Shown here piece after piece: positions 51,051 through 63,575 of a DNA stretch of 64,000 nt; position 1 is the stretch's first letter, and every line of letters starts with the position of its first letter. This DNA comes from Aphrophora alni (Eukaryota; Arthropoda; Insecta; Hemiptera; Aphrophoridae). The translations under genes and the position numbers were made by a program. The stretch is from contig OY740769.1 in assembly GCA_963513935.1 (NCBI GenBank), forward strand, positions 70,015,712 through 70,079,711. The letters are read 5' to 3'. The notes beneath the pieces were generated by a model. It saw only the letters and a list, made by a program, of their open reading frames with translations. It was not told the DNA's origin and searched no databases.

Positions 51051-54000
51051 ACTTAAACTAGTGAGTCAAGCTACACATATCAGCCGACAGTTTCACTTTT
51101 TTGTAGTTACTTCCAATATTCATGTGAGTTTTATTCTCCTATTAAGTTAATTTAACTTTTTAGGCCTTGAATAAAATACAAATACAAAATAATTTCAACG
51201 TTTGTTCTGGTTTTAAAGTTCTTTGTTTTATTAATATCGTTATTAAATGGTATATCTATTTATTTAATATAAAAACAAATTTTCTAGGTTTCTTGACAAT
51301 ATATCGACTTCAGTTAAGTAGAACATGAATAAGTGACAAACACCAACAGAGCCTATATTCATGATGGTAACTAGTAACTTAAGAAATAAATCCAGACCTA
51401 AAGTTAAATCTAATTGTTAAAAACTAAGACCTAATACAAACGTGATGACAAAAACCACAAGTTTTGTTTATACACAAATAATGGCACAAACATATCCGAT
51501 TTAAGCACATTATTGATATCAATATATCAAAATTTGTATTTATTACTGAATTTGTTGAATTCATATTATTAATAGCCGCATCAACTATTTGTTATTTGGT
51601 CACATCAAAATAATAACATCTACACACTTAATGTTTGTGTAAAACCCAATTTTGTTGTTGTCATTTCCTAGGTTTAGTCTTGACAATAGATTATCTGTGT
51701 GTTGAAATTGTAATTTATAAAAGTTAAAATTTATGGAAGTTGTCTAGAATTACAAATTTTCAAAATAACATGTTTTAAATTCCAATAAAAATGAATAAGT
51801 GTATTGTTTCTAGTTGGTGAAACAAAATCACTTTCTTCTTTAAATAGGAAAGGTGAACAACAAAGTTGCTATAAAATTGTGTAAGATGTGATAACTAAGG
51901 ATATAGTCGACCATGCTAATGGATGGAATCGAAAAGTGGAAAACCAATATGATGAGATGAAGGGATGAACTACATAATTACCGATAAATAGTTACAGTTG
52001 AATGTCCTCTAGTAGCAATTTTATGATTCCTATTTGCATCACATGGTACGGATGGCACCAACCCATATAATATTAAGAACACAACACAGTGCACTCCATG
52101 TCATTCTGGGGTATCTGCTTGCATCTCTTTTTATCTTGCTAGTGATAATGACGGATTTAACCGATGGGGACAAACGTTGTCAGGGGATTGTGCGACTAGG
52201 GTAATCAAAAGTTTATTGCTTTACTTGCTGTGGCGATACAGCGTGTGTGTCCCTTGTCCTACTCAATTTGTCCTCACTGACCAAAGCAAGTTATATCAAT
52301 ACAACACATAATCTTTTTACAAAGCAATTGGTGTTCACGTTTTGACACAATTCGGCTTTTTGCCCTTTACAATATTTCGTGATTCAAAATAAGATTAGAA
52401 AAGAGGTGGATGAGTGTGATGAAGAAGTATTTTTTTTAATAACAGTTGGGCTCTGAATTATGATTTAAAACCCTTTAATCAATAACAATGTATTTTATTG
52501 TAGAGCATGTAATTCGTTCATAAAAAAGGAGGTAATATTTATTTCTTTTTATCTTTCAACAGTATTTCCTACGTGGAAAAAAAAAGCAAAATACTTTTCT
52601 CTGATTTTATAACAAAGTTATTTTGTTGTTATTGTAATTTTCCAGTACGGGAAGAGAAGAGGGTGTTGGCAACAACCTTTATGCCTGACCTAGTTATATA
52701 AAGTTCTAAATTCAAAACACTCGGTGACACATAAATCAGCATTAAAGAGAAATAATTCTCTGTGATATTTATGCTAATATGTATATTATTATATAATTTT
52801 AAAGATCAAATCTTGTTGACGTTTTTACCTGTCGTTTGAAAGCAAAAGCTACTTGGTCATTTGTGTCTTAAAACAGAACAAAAGATCAAAAAATAATTAT
52901 CTCCTAGCGCTCGAAATTCTTTGATAGAATAAAGGTTAGAAGAGAACAAGAGTTAGTACAGAAAGACCTGATACGACAGATGAAATAATTTTGAATTACC
53001 ATTCCAGTACTCATTATAACTGATCCACTGAGGGGTAAAATATTGTGATTAATGAAGCATGTTTTGTAATTGTGGTAATTTTATCTGTTTTTTAAACAGA
53101 GTTCATACCACCCCAATGTATATGGCAATAAATTATTGAACATTATTATTATTATTATTATTAGATCTACATTTGTAGATCCAAAAATTTATAACTACAT
53201 TTGGATAATATAATATTGTTAAAGTGTTAAAATCAAATATTAAATTAGTTGTATATTTAAAACAATAATGCAACATAAAAAGTTTCATATTCAAAAATTA
53301 GGTGATGTTTCATTGTAGTAAACCACGAGTAAAATAAAATTTTAGTTCACAAATAAATTGAAAACAATAAATTACAAATATTTTAGAAAATATTAAAATA
53401 AACCTGACAATTACCGATGTTTATTTTTGAAATTTTAAATATATCAGCAAACGGTATTACTATAATTTTTAATAGTTTGGTGCATTTAATGACGTCAATA
53501 TTTCACAAAATCCTCGTATTTTCATGAAATCATGTGTATAATTTTTTTAGATATTTTGTTTTCTTAGAACGAATTATAATTTATTTACCTATAACTACTA
53601 TAATATGAAGAAAAACTGATAATTACTGATACAAAATACTTTGGAACTAAATAAACGCTGTTTAATTCACGTATTTCATACAAATACTTCTTCTTTTTTA
53701 ATACAACGTTAAAACATATAAAATTTCGGAAAATATGTAATATTTATGTCCTATAAATAGATCCACAATTATGGTGTTAGGAATTAGAGATTTATTCTTT
53801 CCATACAGAATTTGTATTATTTCCCTCTTATAATTTATTCAAATCAAATAATAAAATTGCCTGTCAATGTATGGAGCAGTAAATTATTAATTATATTTAT
53901 AGGTATACATAAAAACCGGTCTGGATAATTAATTAATTATACAACAATACGCTCTACGGTTCAAATATATTCAATATTGATTTATTGTTGTTAATCTAAT

Positions 54001-57000
54001 AAATAACAAATTAATTCTCTTTACAAATTTATACTGATCTTACTATCGTATTACTTTCTTTACATGATCTGTACTTAACATTTTTAATACTTGACTAGCT
54101 AGATGTCTGACATTTATTGCTTCGTGGTTAACTTATTCATCTTTAACATTTAACTTAATCTGTTACATTCAATTTTTTAAATCCTCAAATCAGAGCAATG
54201 ACTATATTTGGAAAATTTAACAACTCTTATATTCAAAACACGTGAATCTGTTCACCTATTAAATATACACCATGAATTTCTATCTCTGCTAGTTGAGTAT
54301 TTTTTTCAAACGTCTCGTGGCAACCAGAAACTTTTCTTCGTCCTTCCGAACGTGTCGGGTCCAACAGATCTCGTTCCTAGGTCACTAGCAGAGTAAATAG
54401 AACTTAACTATCCATGTCGTGTTAATAGACTTCAAGCTATGCAGTCTCGACATTTTTTGCTATATTTCCCAATGATTCCCATTAGCATGATATTGAAGAT
54501 TTATCTGTACTAAATTTAAATATTTAAAATAGTTAGTAAACATATAGTCAATATTTCTATCCTAAATCGTAAATTTTCGAATTGACATGTTTTCACTAAT
54601 TTTTCCCATTCACAGTTTTTTTACTGAGGACTTAAGCCGAGATAAAAAGGTAAACACTAGTTAAAATGTACGTAATACTTCATTTGATATAGGCGCCACA
54701 CATTTAAAAATCTTTTTTCTTCCTTCTAAGTAGAATATCAATTTATATTACTTAACTTTCCATACTTTATGCTCGTCAGGATAAGGACCTATCATAACAG
54801 AAAGGCAAATATTCTGGGTTAAGAAGTCAAGAATAAATTTTAATCTGGCATATTTGGACTAGAAAACAATGAACTGACGAAACAATTTTCGGGGGTTGGG
54901 GTGAGCAATGTTCCCGCTCATTTCCATTTATTCACTCGGAGTTCCACTTAACGCTTAATTCCTTTGTAAACAACAAGGGTGACTGTTATTACCCTACAAC
55001 ATACTTCTGTCACAATTAATCATTTAATCGCTAACAGAGTTTCATTTACCTGAATCATTTACATTTTCTTTCTTATTGTTAAACCGAATCTCCATGACGT
55101 ATAGTATTAATTATAATAATAACATTTATTTATTCCAAAATCTTTCAGAAGAAACAGAAAATACAAAACATTATCTACTCTTTATATATTAAAAAAACTT
55201 GTATCAAAATACAAAAGCATAGTTTTTGATATTGAAAGTTCTGATAAACCCACTCATTATTAATCTTAAACCGTTATTTTCTATAATAATAAACCGTCAA
55301 GACTTTACTATAATGAGCAAGCAATTTCTTTCAATTCATTGTTTTTTTCCAAAACTAATTTCAAAATAATTTTAATACTCCAAAAATATTTTAATTTGTA
55401 GCTGTCATAAATAATCTCAAAATCTAATATTTCTCTAATCACTCAACACTTCACCTAAAAACTATAAGTAGCCTACCTTAATTTAATTTACCTTACGATA
55501 TGCTTACAAGGTATAATGGAATGGGGTACCAAATGAATTTAAAATAGCGGGAGTAAAAACCAATGCCAAATTCGAGCTCATTAAATTAAAATTAACTCGT
55601 TCATCTTTCGTGTTTTATAAACTTTTGGTGGTATTAAATAATTACCCCCTATTAACAAATGCAAATGTTGAAAACTATAAAACGTTTTTTTACATATTAC
55701 GAGAATTTAAACTAAGTACAAGTAGTTGTAAAATTCGAACTCGGTACTGAAAGATACATAATTATTAGGTATATAATGGAACAAACAAACACCCTCTTAA
55801 ACTTAATTTTTCTTTACAAATCAGAAATATAACGATACAATGGTGCTATTTATTTGTTCGCAGTCTAAAATAGGCCATTTATCAAAATCAACATATTTAT
55901 ATTATTAACGAAAATTAATCTTCAACTAAATGTTATAAAAGGGCTATCTGAGTAATTGTTAAGGATTTATCTTTATAATTTCTATTTGCTTATGTTCTTT
56001 TTGATATTATTTAAAATTTAAATTTTGTAGTTTCAAATTTTCCATATGCGGTTATAAAGGATTAATAATTAATTATAATAGTTTATCTACATGACGTACA
56101 AGATAATTTTATGGAGTTAGTTATAACACACTTGTGAACTAGTCAATCGTTATACTAAGATAGTATTACTTAATGATGCTGACAATTTAATAACACCAAT
56201 ATCATAGACTTCATTTTTAAATGGTTTTTAAAGTATATACTTGAACAATTTCAACCTTTATTGAATGTAAAAGCTTTGTTACAACTTTTGTCTTTACTCC
56301 TAAAATAATTTTAGTTGTGCAATTCTAACCCCATCAAAATTTAAACTTCATAAATAAAAATCAGTTCATTAAGAACTCTTGTGAGCTTATAAACACATTA
56401 TCTGAAACAATTCTTCAACTTTGGTTATTTTGGATTTATACATTCCAGACAAACACCGGAACATTTGAGTATTATAAATATCACTCTTGCAATATAGAAT
56501 CCAACTCTAGAGAATATAATTCGTGTTTATTTTGAGAGTTCCATGTAATTCCATATGTATTCAATAGCCAAATCCAAATATTTATTTTCTTGCTTCAGGT
56601 TATCTCTATAGAGATTGCCACAATCGTTTATTTTTCTAGTTTGCATGTCAAACACAGATTGTTACGTTACGGTAAAAATTTGGTCATTTGAATGTTGTAG
56701 CGATATTCAATAATTTTATCGAATATAATATATTTATATAAATATATTTAGGAACCAGCGCATCATTGTCAAAATACATATACATTTTTATATAATATGA
56801 TTAGGCTATCAGTTTTTCTATATTCATCTGTTTTAAATCCATTTACAAGTGTATATATGGTAAACAGATACGCATGTTAAAATTGATCAACATGTGATAT
56901 CATGATAAAAACATCATATGTATTATTTTATATTCATCTTTTTTTAAAGAATATTGAAATCTAAATATTAAAACTTTTATCAGCCTTAATTATTTTTATG

Positions 57001-57624
57001 GATAGTCATAATTTAATTTATTTATGCAAACACAATTTAAATTATTCATAATAAATATATATATACAACTAAATTGAATAAATGTATTACAATTTATTAT
57101 GTAAATAATATATTATATTATATTTTAACTTGACAGATAAAGTCACCTAATTTACTAAAATAACATATGTAAAAATCTGTATATTTCTATCAAAATAGAT
57201 CATCTTCAGCTAAAAAAGAATAAATGATATATTAAATATGTACAAATAATATACTCGTACTTTTGTTAAATAAATTTATTGTTTTCTAGGCCGCACTGTT
57301 TAAATACCAGCTTTTTTTTAATTACTTTGCTAAAAAAGGTCTTGAAATATCCACAGTACAAGTACCATCAATCAGAAGTGACAAAAATAAGTGTTCATTC
57401 AGCAATAAAAAAAAAACATATGTATATATATATATTTGCAGAGCATTTGAAAAACACTTTTCAACCTTTTTATAGGCAAACCTGTGATGAAAACACTATA
57501 TTACGATATAGAAGAGATAACATAATGATAAAATTGGTGTCACTTGTAGAACTAAAATAAAAAATTAAGAATATAACTCTTTAAAAGCGTCAGACTATGA
57601 ATCACAGGCCAAGTATTCAAAGAA
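51051..57624. other. Gene-poor AT-rich stretch
   Basis: No recognised gene, RNA or element over about 6.5 kb. The part at 51,900-52,380 is less AT-rich and may be decayed element or exon sequence, with no assignable translation. A (ATT)n tract lies at 53,142-53,163. The 62-codon frame at 54,208-54,396 ends in a GC-richer stretch (NVSGPTDLVPRSLAE) that I cannot assign. The frame at 57,279-57,560 (93 codons) crosses an A9 run and an AT microsatellite and looks like chance. Confidence 0.45.
53142..53163. repeat. (ATT)n microsatellite
   Basis: About seven uninterrupted ATT units. Confidence 0.9.
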
Positions 57625-58765
57625 TTACCCGCCAAATCGTGTGTAAAGCTGTTGGTTATCATCATTGCGTCTCTCATACTTAATTACTAACCAAAAGCAG
57701 TGGATGGTGGCCGAAATGATAATGGTTTCCAAAACACTTTAAGTGACGTAGGATCAAATCGCTTTATCTTTCTTTTGACTTTGATATCCTAGTTATTTGA
57801 AAACTGTTGTTATCTCGCTTGACACCAGTAATAGACGAAAGACTGCTGATCACAACTCTCCAGTTTGACTTCTGAAACAAGCTTTGAAATATCAGTTGAA
57901 TGAAATAGCTTAGATTATTATAAAATCACTTGAAAAGAAAGATGATGAAGAGCTGTTCTGAAATTTTCCAAGACAACTTCAAGGCTTCGTAAGTTTTGCA
58001 CGAAATATTGCTCGGTAAGTTAAAGAGATACCTTTCAAGTCATTTCTACCGAGTTTTACAATCTTACATGCAGGATAGGATATTCCGAGTAAAGCAAAAA
58101 TATAGGTATTGGGGATTTTTTTCAAATGTGGGGAAGTCCCGTAAGGAAATATCCTTAGTCCAATTCTGTATCTGTTATATATGATGACTTACTTTTAAGT
58201 AAAGAAACCGAAATTGCTACTTTTTTCAATGATACAACATTGATGGCTGTAAGTGGTACTGAAGAAGAGGCATTATTAAAACTCCATAGATCAATGGATA
58301 ACATTACCTCTAGGATGATTTAGTGGCGTATTAAACCTAATTAGTAAAAATCTGATCACTTAAATTACACAAATAAAACAATAATTAGTGATCCCATTAG
58401 AATAAACTCACAAGTTATTCCATCTAAACTGGAAGCGAAGTACTTCCACTTGGTGATGAAGGTTGACACCAGACTAAACAGGAGTGGGTAAAATATAGAA
58501 GAATGTATTGGCTTCTGGGGCGTAAGTCTAAATTAAATTTACCAAATAAGTAACTCATATACAAATAGGTTTTAAACACTATAGAAAAATAGGACTTTAC
58601 GGACAAATAGGCTACAATAAAATTATGGGAGGGAGCTAAGAAGACGAACATAAAAATAATTGTAAACTTCCAAAACAAAGTGCTACTAAGATGAGTACAG
58701 CCAACGAAGGAGTGCTGGGTATGTAGATGCGTATGTTATAGCCTTTCCCATTCCAGTGTCAACCT
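57625..58765 (+). pseudogene. Jockey-clade non-LTR retrotransposon RT remnant
   Basis: This is a plus-strand RT domain with the order seen in Jockey elements. It starts with QWMVAEMIMVSK (about 57,700-57,735), then a decayed stretch matching the SYRPISLLP and NHQFGFR region (to about 57,870). LKRYLSSHFYRVLQSYMQDR with IFRVKQ follows (58,015-58,100). A degraded GVPQGSVLGP block comes next (about 58,125-58,170), then DDLLLSKETEIATFFNDTTL (58,184-58,243), where the catalytic FADD has become FFND. LEAKYFHLVMKVDTRLN (about 58,430-58,480), YWLLGRKSKLNLPNK (about 58,507-58,550) and TNIKIIVNFQNKVLL (about 58,647-58,690) complete the domain. Frame shifts and stops are frequent. No RNase H is expected in this clade and none is seen. 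The 5' ORFs and the 3' tail are missing. Confidence 0.8.
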
Positions 58766-59249
58766 CGCGTTCACGATAAGTAACTTGTTATTGGTGCAAA
58801 CTACAAATGCAGACGAGGCTCTGGCGACCGAATTTCCAATGGGACAATTCACCTTTCTCCTATCCAATTCCTTCTTAAAACTAGAAACACTTTGCATACC
58901 TAATTTTTATGGTGTTTCAATTTTTACTCTTGTATTTCTCTTCTTCTTCTGTCTCAAGATGCTCTAGGTACATGTGGACATTAATTTATTCTTGACTGAA
59001 ACTATCATCACAATCTTTCTATTCCCCCAATCCTAGGTGGAACAGCATATGCCAATGTATGAGTGGTCAGAGGGAGTCTGATCGTAAATATTCGAATTTT
59101 GGATACCAAGCGATCTCGAGTTTCATCTTAGCCTTACCTATAGAAGTGGGGCTCTGTATTTCTGGACGTTTATTTCCTTAGTACTCGTATGGTATAATAT
59201 AACATACACCATAGACCTACACATACATCATAGACCTATGATGTGCTAT
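58766..59249. other. Junction between two non-LTR remnants
   Basis: About 480 bases separate the Jockey RT end from the next LINE fragment. A 60-codon plus frame (58,785-58,967) has no known motif. From about 59,040 the sequence may already belong to the second element (RT C-terminal region), because WGSVFLDV-like text near 59,146 precedes its recognisable part. A duplicated catcatagacctatg-like word lies near 59,210-59,240. Confidence 0.4.
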
Positions 59250-60310
59250 GAGGCGGTAGTCTGGTGGGTTGGGACGGAACTAGAAAACAGACGAGAATCT
59301 CTGATTAAGGTTCATAAAATAGCATGTGTATGCACAAACCGCTACAATATAAAAACGTCTATGGCTTCCTCCAATTGACCTGTTTATAATAGCAAAAGCA
59401 AGAAAAGCAGCCTACAGGCTAAGATGCAGCGATATCTGGAGAAATTAACACATGGCGCATGCAAGAATTACTGAATAAATTGGCCACACAATTCTAAATT
59501 AGGGTACCGGCAAGATAGATACCAGATATCAGTGTTCAAGACCATTTGAAGTTAACTCGACCCATGCGGACGAAAATCGAGTTCTAGGAAATACGGAAAA
59601 CCTGGTGTAGTATACCGATTGTTCAGAAACTACGGCAGGTACTAGTTCCGGAGTATATGGGCTGATACCGGTGTTGAAAAGTTCGTTTTGTTTGGAACAA
59701 TATTCCACAGTTTTCAGGCCGAAATTGTGGTCCTAAATGACTGTATACAGGAGAATTTGAGGCGGGACTATAAGACCGTATCAACATATATATGTCAGGC
59801 TGTAATTAATGCACTTACAGGCACTACAATAAAGTCCTGAAAGGACACTAATGACCCGACGTAGGGGACAACTCAGACTAGTTATAGGACTTATTATGGG
59901 ACACTGCGCACTGTGGTCTGAAAATGCATTTGCACAGGATAGGAGCCTACCATGGCGAAACTCTTTGAAGACTGTGCGGGAAGGATGAGGTGACCACAGA
60001 TAAACAATTTTCAATTGTGACGCCCTGGCCAATAAGGGCCAAAGTTTTTTGGAGTCTAAATACTTAGGGAACTATCGCTGGGAGAGGTAGTTGGTGGTTT
60101 ACTTATTTTCGCAAGGGGAACAAATCTTCTAAGCTGGAATGAGGAGGCTTTATGTGCACAATAGACCATCGGCCGCTGTGCCAATGTTGGCTTTTAATAG
60201 GTCCTTTAAACTCCAAATAAAATCTATCAACAATCAAACCTCCAACAAAGTTATAAGGAAGTGAAGCGTGTGGGCTTCGCGCTGTTAACCCCAATGTTCT
60301 GGATATGATT
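59250..60310 (+). pseudogene. RNase H-bearing non-LTR retrotransposon (I/R1 group) 3' remnant
   Basis: A plus-strand piece of a LINE that carries RNase H. It starts with EAVVWWVGTELENRRESLIK and VHKIACVC (about 59,250-59,340), typical of the RT-to-RNase H connection. Next is a decayed link with KARKAAYRL-like sequence (about 59,395-59,420). RNase H itself shows YTDCSETTAGTSSGVYG (about 59,608-59,660; first catalytic Asp kept, Gly to Cys), then FQAEIVVLNDCIQENLRRDY (about 59,717-59,776; catalytic Glu kept) and YICQAVINAL, where the SDS with the third Asp is lost. The tail has QLRLVIGLIMGHCALW (about 59,870-59,920) and GEVVGGLLIFARGTNLLSWN (about 60,080-60,140). Stops and frameshifts throughout. 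Upstream RT catalytic blocks are missing. Confidence 0.75.
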
Positions 60311-60479
60311 CAGAGTGGAGCGAAGACTAGACTGTTGGAGTTGGTGCAGTGGTGTGCATCTAAAGTGTGAATAAATATTACGAGGTTATTCATGGGGATA
60401 ACATCTAATAAAAGTGGTCTTATTGAAATGTAAACTTCATAAGTTATTACTTACTTGTAGTTTAAACTAAATTTTAAGA

Positions 60480-60985
60480 ACATTATCTCTATCCCCTGCT
60501 TTGTAGCATTTACCGCGACTCAATTATCGCCCTCTGATGCTCTTATTTATATTCTGCTATTAACCTTTGTCGTCTGCGTATATCATAAATTAAGTAATTA
60601 TTGAGAGCAAATTGCAATATCCAACAACTGCCTTAGAGACCTCCGTTTTTAAATCTTAATAATCTCATCCATAAAACAACTGAAGAGAAGAGTGGTTAGA
60701 CAGTCTCCCTGTTTACATCCTTGCTCAATATTAAATGGTTGAGACACATTTCATACAGTCTTAACCACTCCTTTATTATCAATATGTAATTGAATAATTG
60801 ACTTTACTATAGATTAAATAAACCAGAAAATACTTGGGTGCATTACATTACATTCTGGGTTCAATACATTACATTCTAGTTTCATTTACATTCAATGATT
60901 TTCCAGGAAGTAAGCTATCAACAGCTCTTTCAGATATTTTATGAAATACGTTCCTATCGTACTGCCGTTCTATGTTCTCAGTTTC
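60480..60985 (-). pseudogene. Third non-LTR RT fragment, opposite strand
   Basis: The minus strand holds the palm of another RT. IEQGCKQGDCLTTLLFSCFM followed by DEIIKI (60,730-60,655) is an uninterrupted frame matching the QG.RQG..LSPLLF block. After a short decayed stretch, IYADD (60,583-60,569) is the catalytic YADD box with both Asp intact. Upstream, ERAVDSLLPGKSLNVNETR (about 60,940-60,880) may be older N-terminal sequence. The text between is frame-shifted. The motif style is that of RTE/L1-like elements rather than Jockey, but the clade cannot be settled by eye. It is a separate insertion from the two plus-strand LINE pieces beside it. Confidence 0.6.
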
Positions 60986-62360
60986 TGTTAGTAAGTTACA
61001 TTTCACATGTCTCGCTTGTTCTATTCATTATTCATTATTTCGGATGGATTATTTGAGCTTTAACAATTCGTTTTTTCATTCCAGTAATTTTTAACGTTTT
61101 TATAGCCTATAAACAACGGCTAAAGTTACAAAACGTATATGTATTATTGCATGATGTTAAAAAAAACCAAACAGCAAAGCACACTGGGTGTAGGAAATAG
61201 TTGAATGCAGGAAACAGTGGTTTTTCGAACCGTTTGTCGTTTAAATAAGTCAATTTCGTAAAGCATCGGTAGAAAAAAATAATGTTTTATATATTCCGAT
61301 AAGGGCGTGGTATATGTGACTAGCACAAAAGATGTTAAAACGCAAAATACCGAACTTTACGTTTTAGAAATAAGTAAAATACGAAAGACCGTGACCCTAG
61401 GCTTTGAAAACTCAAAATTTTAAAAACACTTTTTTTTTTTTTAATTGTAGGTTATATTTAATCTTGTTGTTATCCTACGTGTATGTATGGATCTGCGATA
61501 TTTGTATATTTAATTTACATATGTTTTGCCTCGGTAAGAAAAATCCGTTAATTCATGTAAAGTGAATTCCTTTGGGTGCAAAGGTATACAGGTTTTCTTA
61601 TTTCACTATAAAACAATACGATGTGCTGAGTGTAAACTTATTCATTCCTGATAAAATGGTAATACTGCATCTTGCAGTGAAAATTATTCTCTATGCCCCA
61701 TTCCCATCCCCAGTCATTAACCTTTAATTGCAAATTCCTGATCTCCAATTCACTCTTTCTGACTAACGTTAATCCATAAAATTCAAGCGTAATTTAAATT
61801 CTGTAAAACTAGAAGAAAATTTTCGTTTTTACTTTGACATTTATAACAAGAGAAATAGTCGTAATGGTAAGTTTACATTATATTTTTAAGATACAGTCAC
61901 ACTATCTTATTGTTTATGGAAGGAACTGTACAGGATATAAAAATTTTCTACAGTATATCTGCAAACATCGCGTCTGTAGTCCTTGACAAACAATCGTCAG
62001 TTACATTCAACTTTCAGCATCAGCTTTCAATACGATGAACGTAGTGTTTCCAAATTGTAATGCCTAAAAGTTGTGAATTGGATTTAAATAACAACAATTC
62101 CAAGACATTTTCAACGGGATAAAGATTTTATTTTTATTTTAACCACAAGAAAATCAGATTTTGACGTCCTATTCGTAGATTTCGATAAAAATTAACTACA
62201 AAAGGACGGACAGATGTATAATTAGAAGCCAAGTGTTTTTTAACCTATAATTTAGATTTTACATAAATAATTTGCTTATACCTGTCATATAGATGATATA
62301 CCAACAATAGAGAATTATTACGACATTTATTTGACTTAGAGGTTAGGTTTTTACTAATAA

Positions 62361-62398
<38 letters not shown>

Positions 62399-63333
62399 TT
62401 GCACGGTAATACTTCCAAAAGAGATTCCAGAGGTAAGAGAAAGGATATACCTCCATATAAACAAATGTCCGAAATGTCTTCGTAATCGAGTTAGAGTTAC
62501 CGAAATATTTCCCCCAGATTTAAGTTATAAAATGAAATCAAGCAAACTGTAATTCTAGAAAAAACATAATTTAGTGGTTTTATTTGTTTTGACCTGGATC
62601 ATTCAATAAAATAGTTCCCGGAACTGTGTCACCAATAATTTTTGAAAAAAAACTTTACAACTTTGTAATTTGAGTCGAAAATTACACTTTTATAGGTTTG
62701 CGTAAAATAACTTCTTTAAATGGTGAATGAACGCATACAATATTTGAACAAAACTCGTAGTTAATGCAATTCTGAGAAAGCTGATGTAAATAAATATTAT
62801 AGAAAACAAATGAAAGTTACAGAAATTTAACTTCTTTTACAAATAATGCGTACTAAAATGTGACAGTTACAATTTCAAACCGAACCAACACTTAAATACT
62901 TCCATTAGATTTTTAATGAACTCGTTTTCATTTGTTTTCATTGCAACAATGCAACCTTTACATGCAACAATTTTCTCGTAATAAAATTCTTTACAATTTT
63001 TTTTAGAAGTTGTAAGCGTATATTAGCCATTTATAAAAGTTATTTTATACCAATCCAGAGGGAAATGTTTTATTTTTAGACCACTTTTGAGCATTTAAAA
63101 TAATTCCTCAGGAATTACTAACTTGTGATACAGTTCTGGATCCCTATTTCATTCATTTTCCAGATCAGATAAACATGTAACCCGCCAAATTCTGTCATCA
63201 AATGAGTAGTAAGAATTACAGCATGGTTTCACCTAACTTTTGGATCTGAAATCGGGGCGAAATATTTCTCTAGCCCAAACTAGATTTCGCATAAGTTTTA
63301 GAAGGGTTTATCTTTTTTTACCTCTCGGATCAG

Positions 63334-63335
<2 letters not shown>
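60986..63335. other. Gene-poor AT-rich stretch
   Basis: No recognised gene or element. A (TA)n core at 62,366-62,392 is flanked by aatttttaa on the left and ttaaaaatt on the right, making a 40-base perfect palindrome. The 60-codon minus frame at 61,326-61,144 is unassigned. Confidence 0.5.
62366..62392. repeat. (TA)n tract at the centre of a palindrome
   Basis: About 27 bases of alternating T and A. Together with the flanking aatttttaa and ttaaaaatt it forms an inverted repeat spanning roughly 62,360-62,400. Confidence 0.9.

Positions 63336-63381
<46 letters not shown>
63336..63381. repeat. (CA)n microsatellite
   Basis: About 23 CA units, immediately followed by an interrupted TA tract. Confidence 0.95.
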
Positions 63382-63385
<4 letters not shown>

Positions 63386-63390
63386 ATATA

Positions 63391-63392
<2 letters not shown>

Positions 63393-63433
<41 letters not shown>
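63393..63433. repeat. (TA)n microsatellite
   Basis: About 41 bases of alternating T and A, forming a compound CA/TA microsatellite with the preceding tract. Confidence 0.95.
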
Positions 63434-63436
<3 letters not shown>

Positions 63437-63517
63437 CTTCTTTATTAGCATTTTTATCGTATGAGTATATTTATTTATAAATATGTTACTTACGTCGTCT
63501 CATACACACTGATTATT

Positions 63518-63575
63518 GTCTCCAACCGGTTTCGCTGCTTCAATTAGTCAACATCATCAGGGTTTATCTGCTACT
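63518..63575 (-). ncRNA. Candidate hammerhead-like motif / Penelope-type element end
   Basis: On the minus strand the sequence contains CTGATGA (63,560-63,554) and, 20 bases later, CGAAACCGGT with the GAAA at 63,533-63,530. These are the two conserved core boxes of hammerhead ribozymes in the right order. GTTG and CAGC between them can pair as a short stem II with one unpaired base, and ACCGGT is self-complementary, as in short-stem-III dimeric hammerheads. Stem I pairing is not convincing. Penelope-like retroelements are known to carry hammerheads in their terminal repeats, and a similar phrase is common at their ends. No RT of that class is seen in the window. Confidence 0.3.

Noticed and set aside
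17214..53497. Three perfect TGACGTCA sites (17,214; 50,723; 53,490) as a regulatory set
   Set aside because: About 0.5 would be expected by chance in 64 kb of this composition, and the sites are scattered with no linked gene. A modest excess is not evidence of function.
57625..60310. A single long LINE spanning Jockey RT to RNase H
   Set aside because: Jockey-clade elements lack RNase H, and the second fragment begins with RT-connection text after the first RT has already ended, so two elements are more likely.
62360..62400. Palindrome as a terminator or cruciform
   Set aside because: It consists of a (TA)n tract with complementary AT-rich flanks, which arises readily in such DNA.
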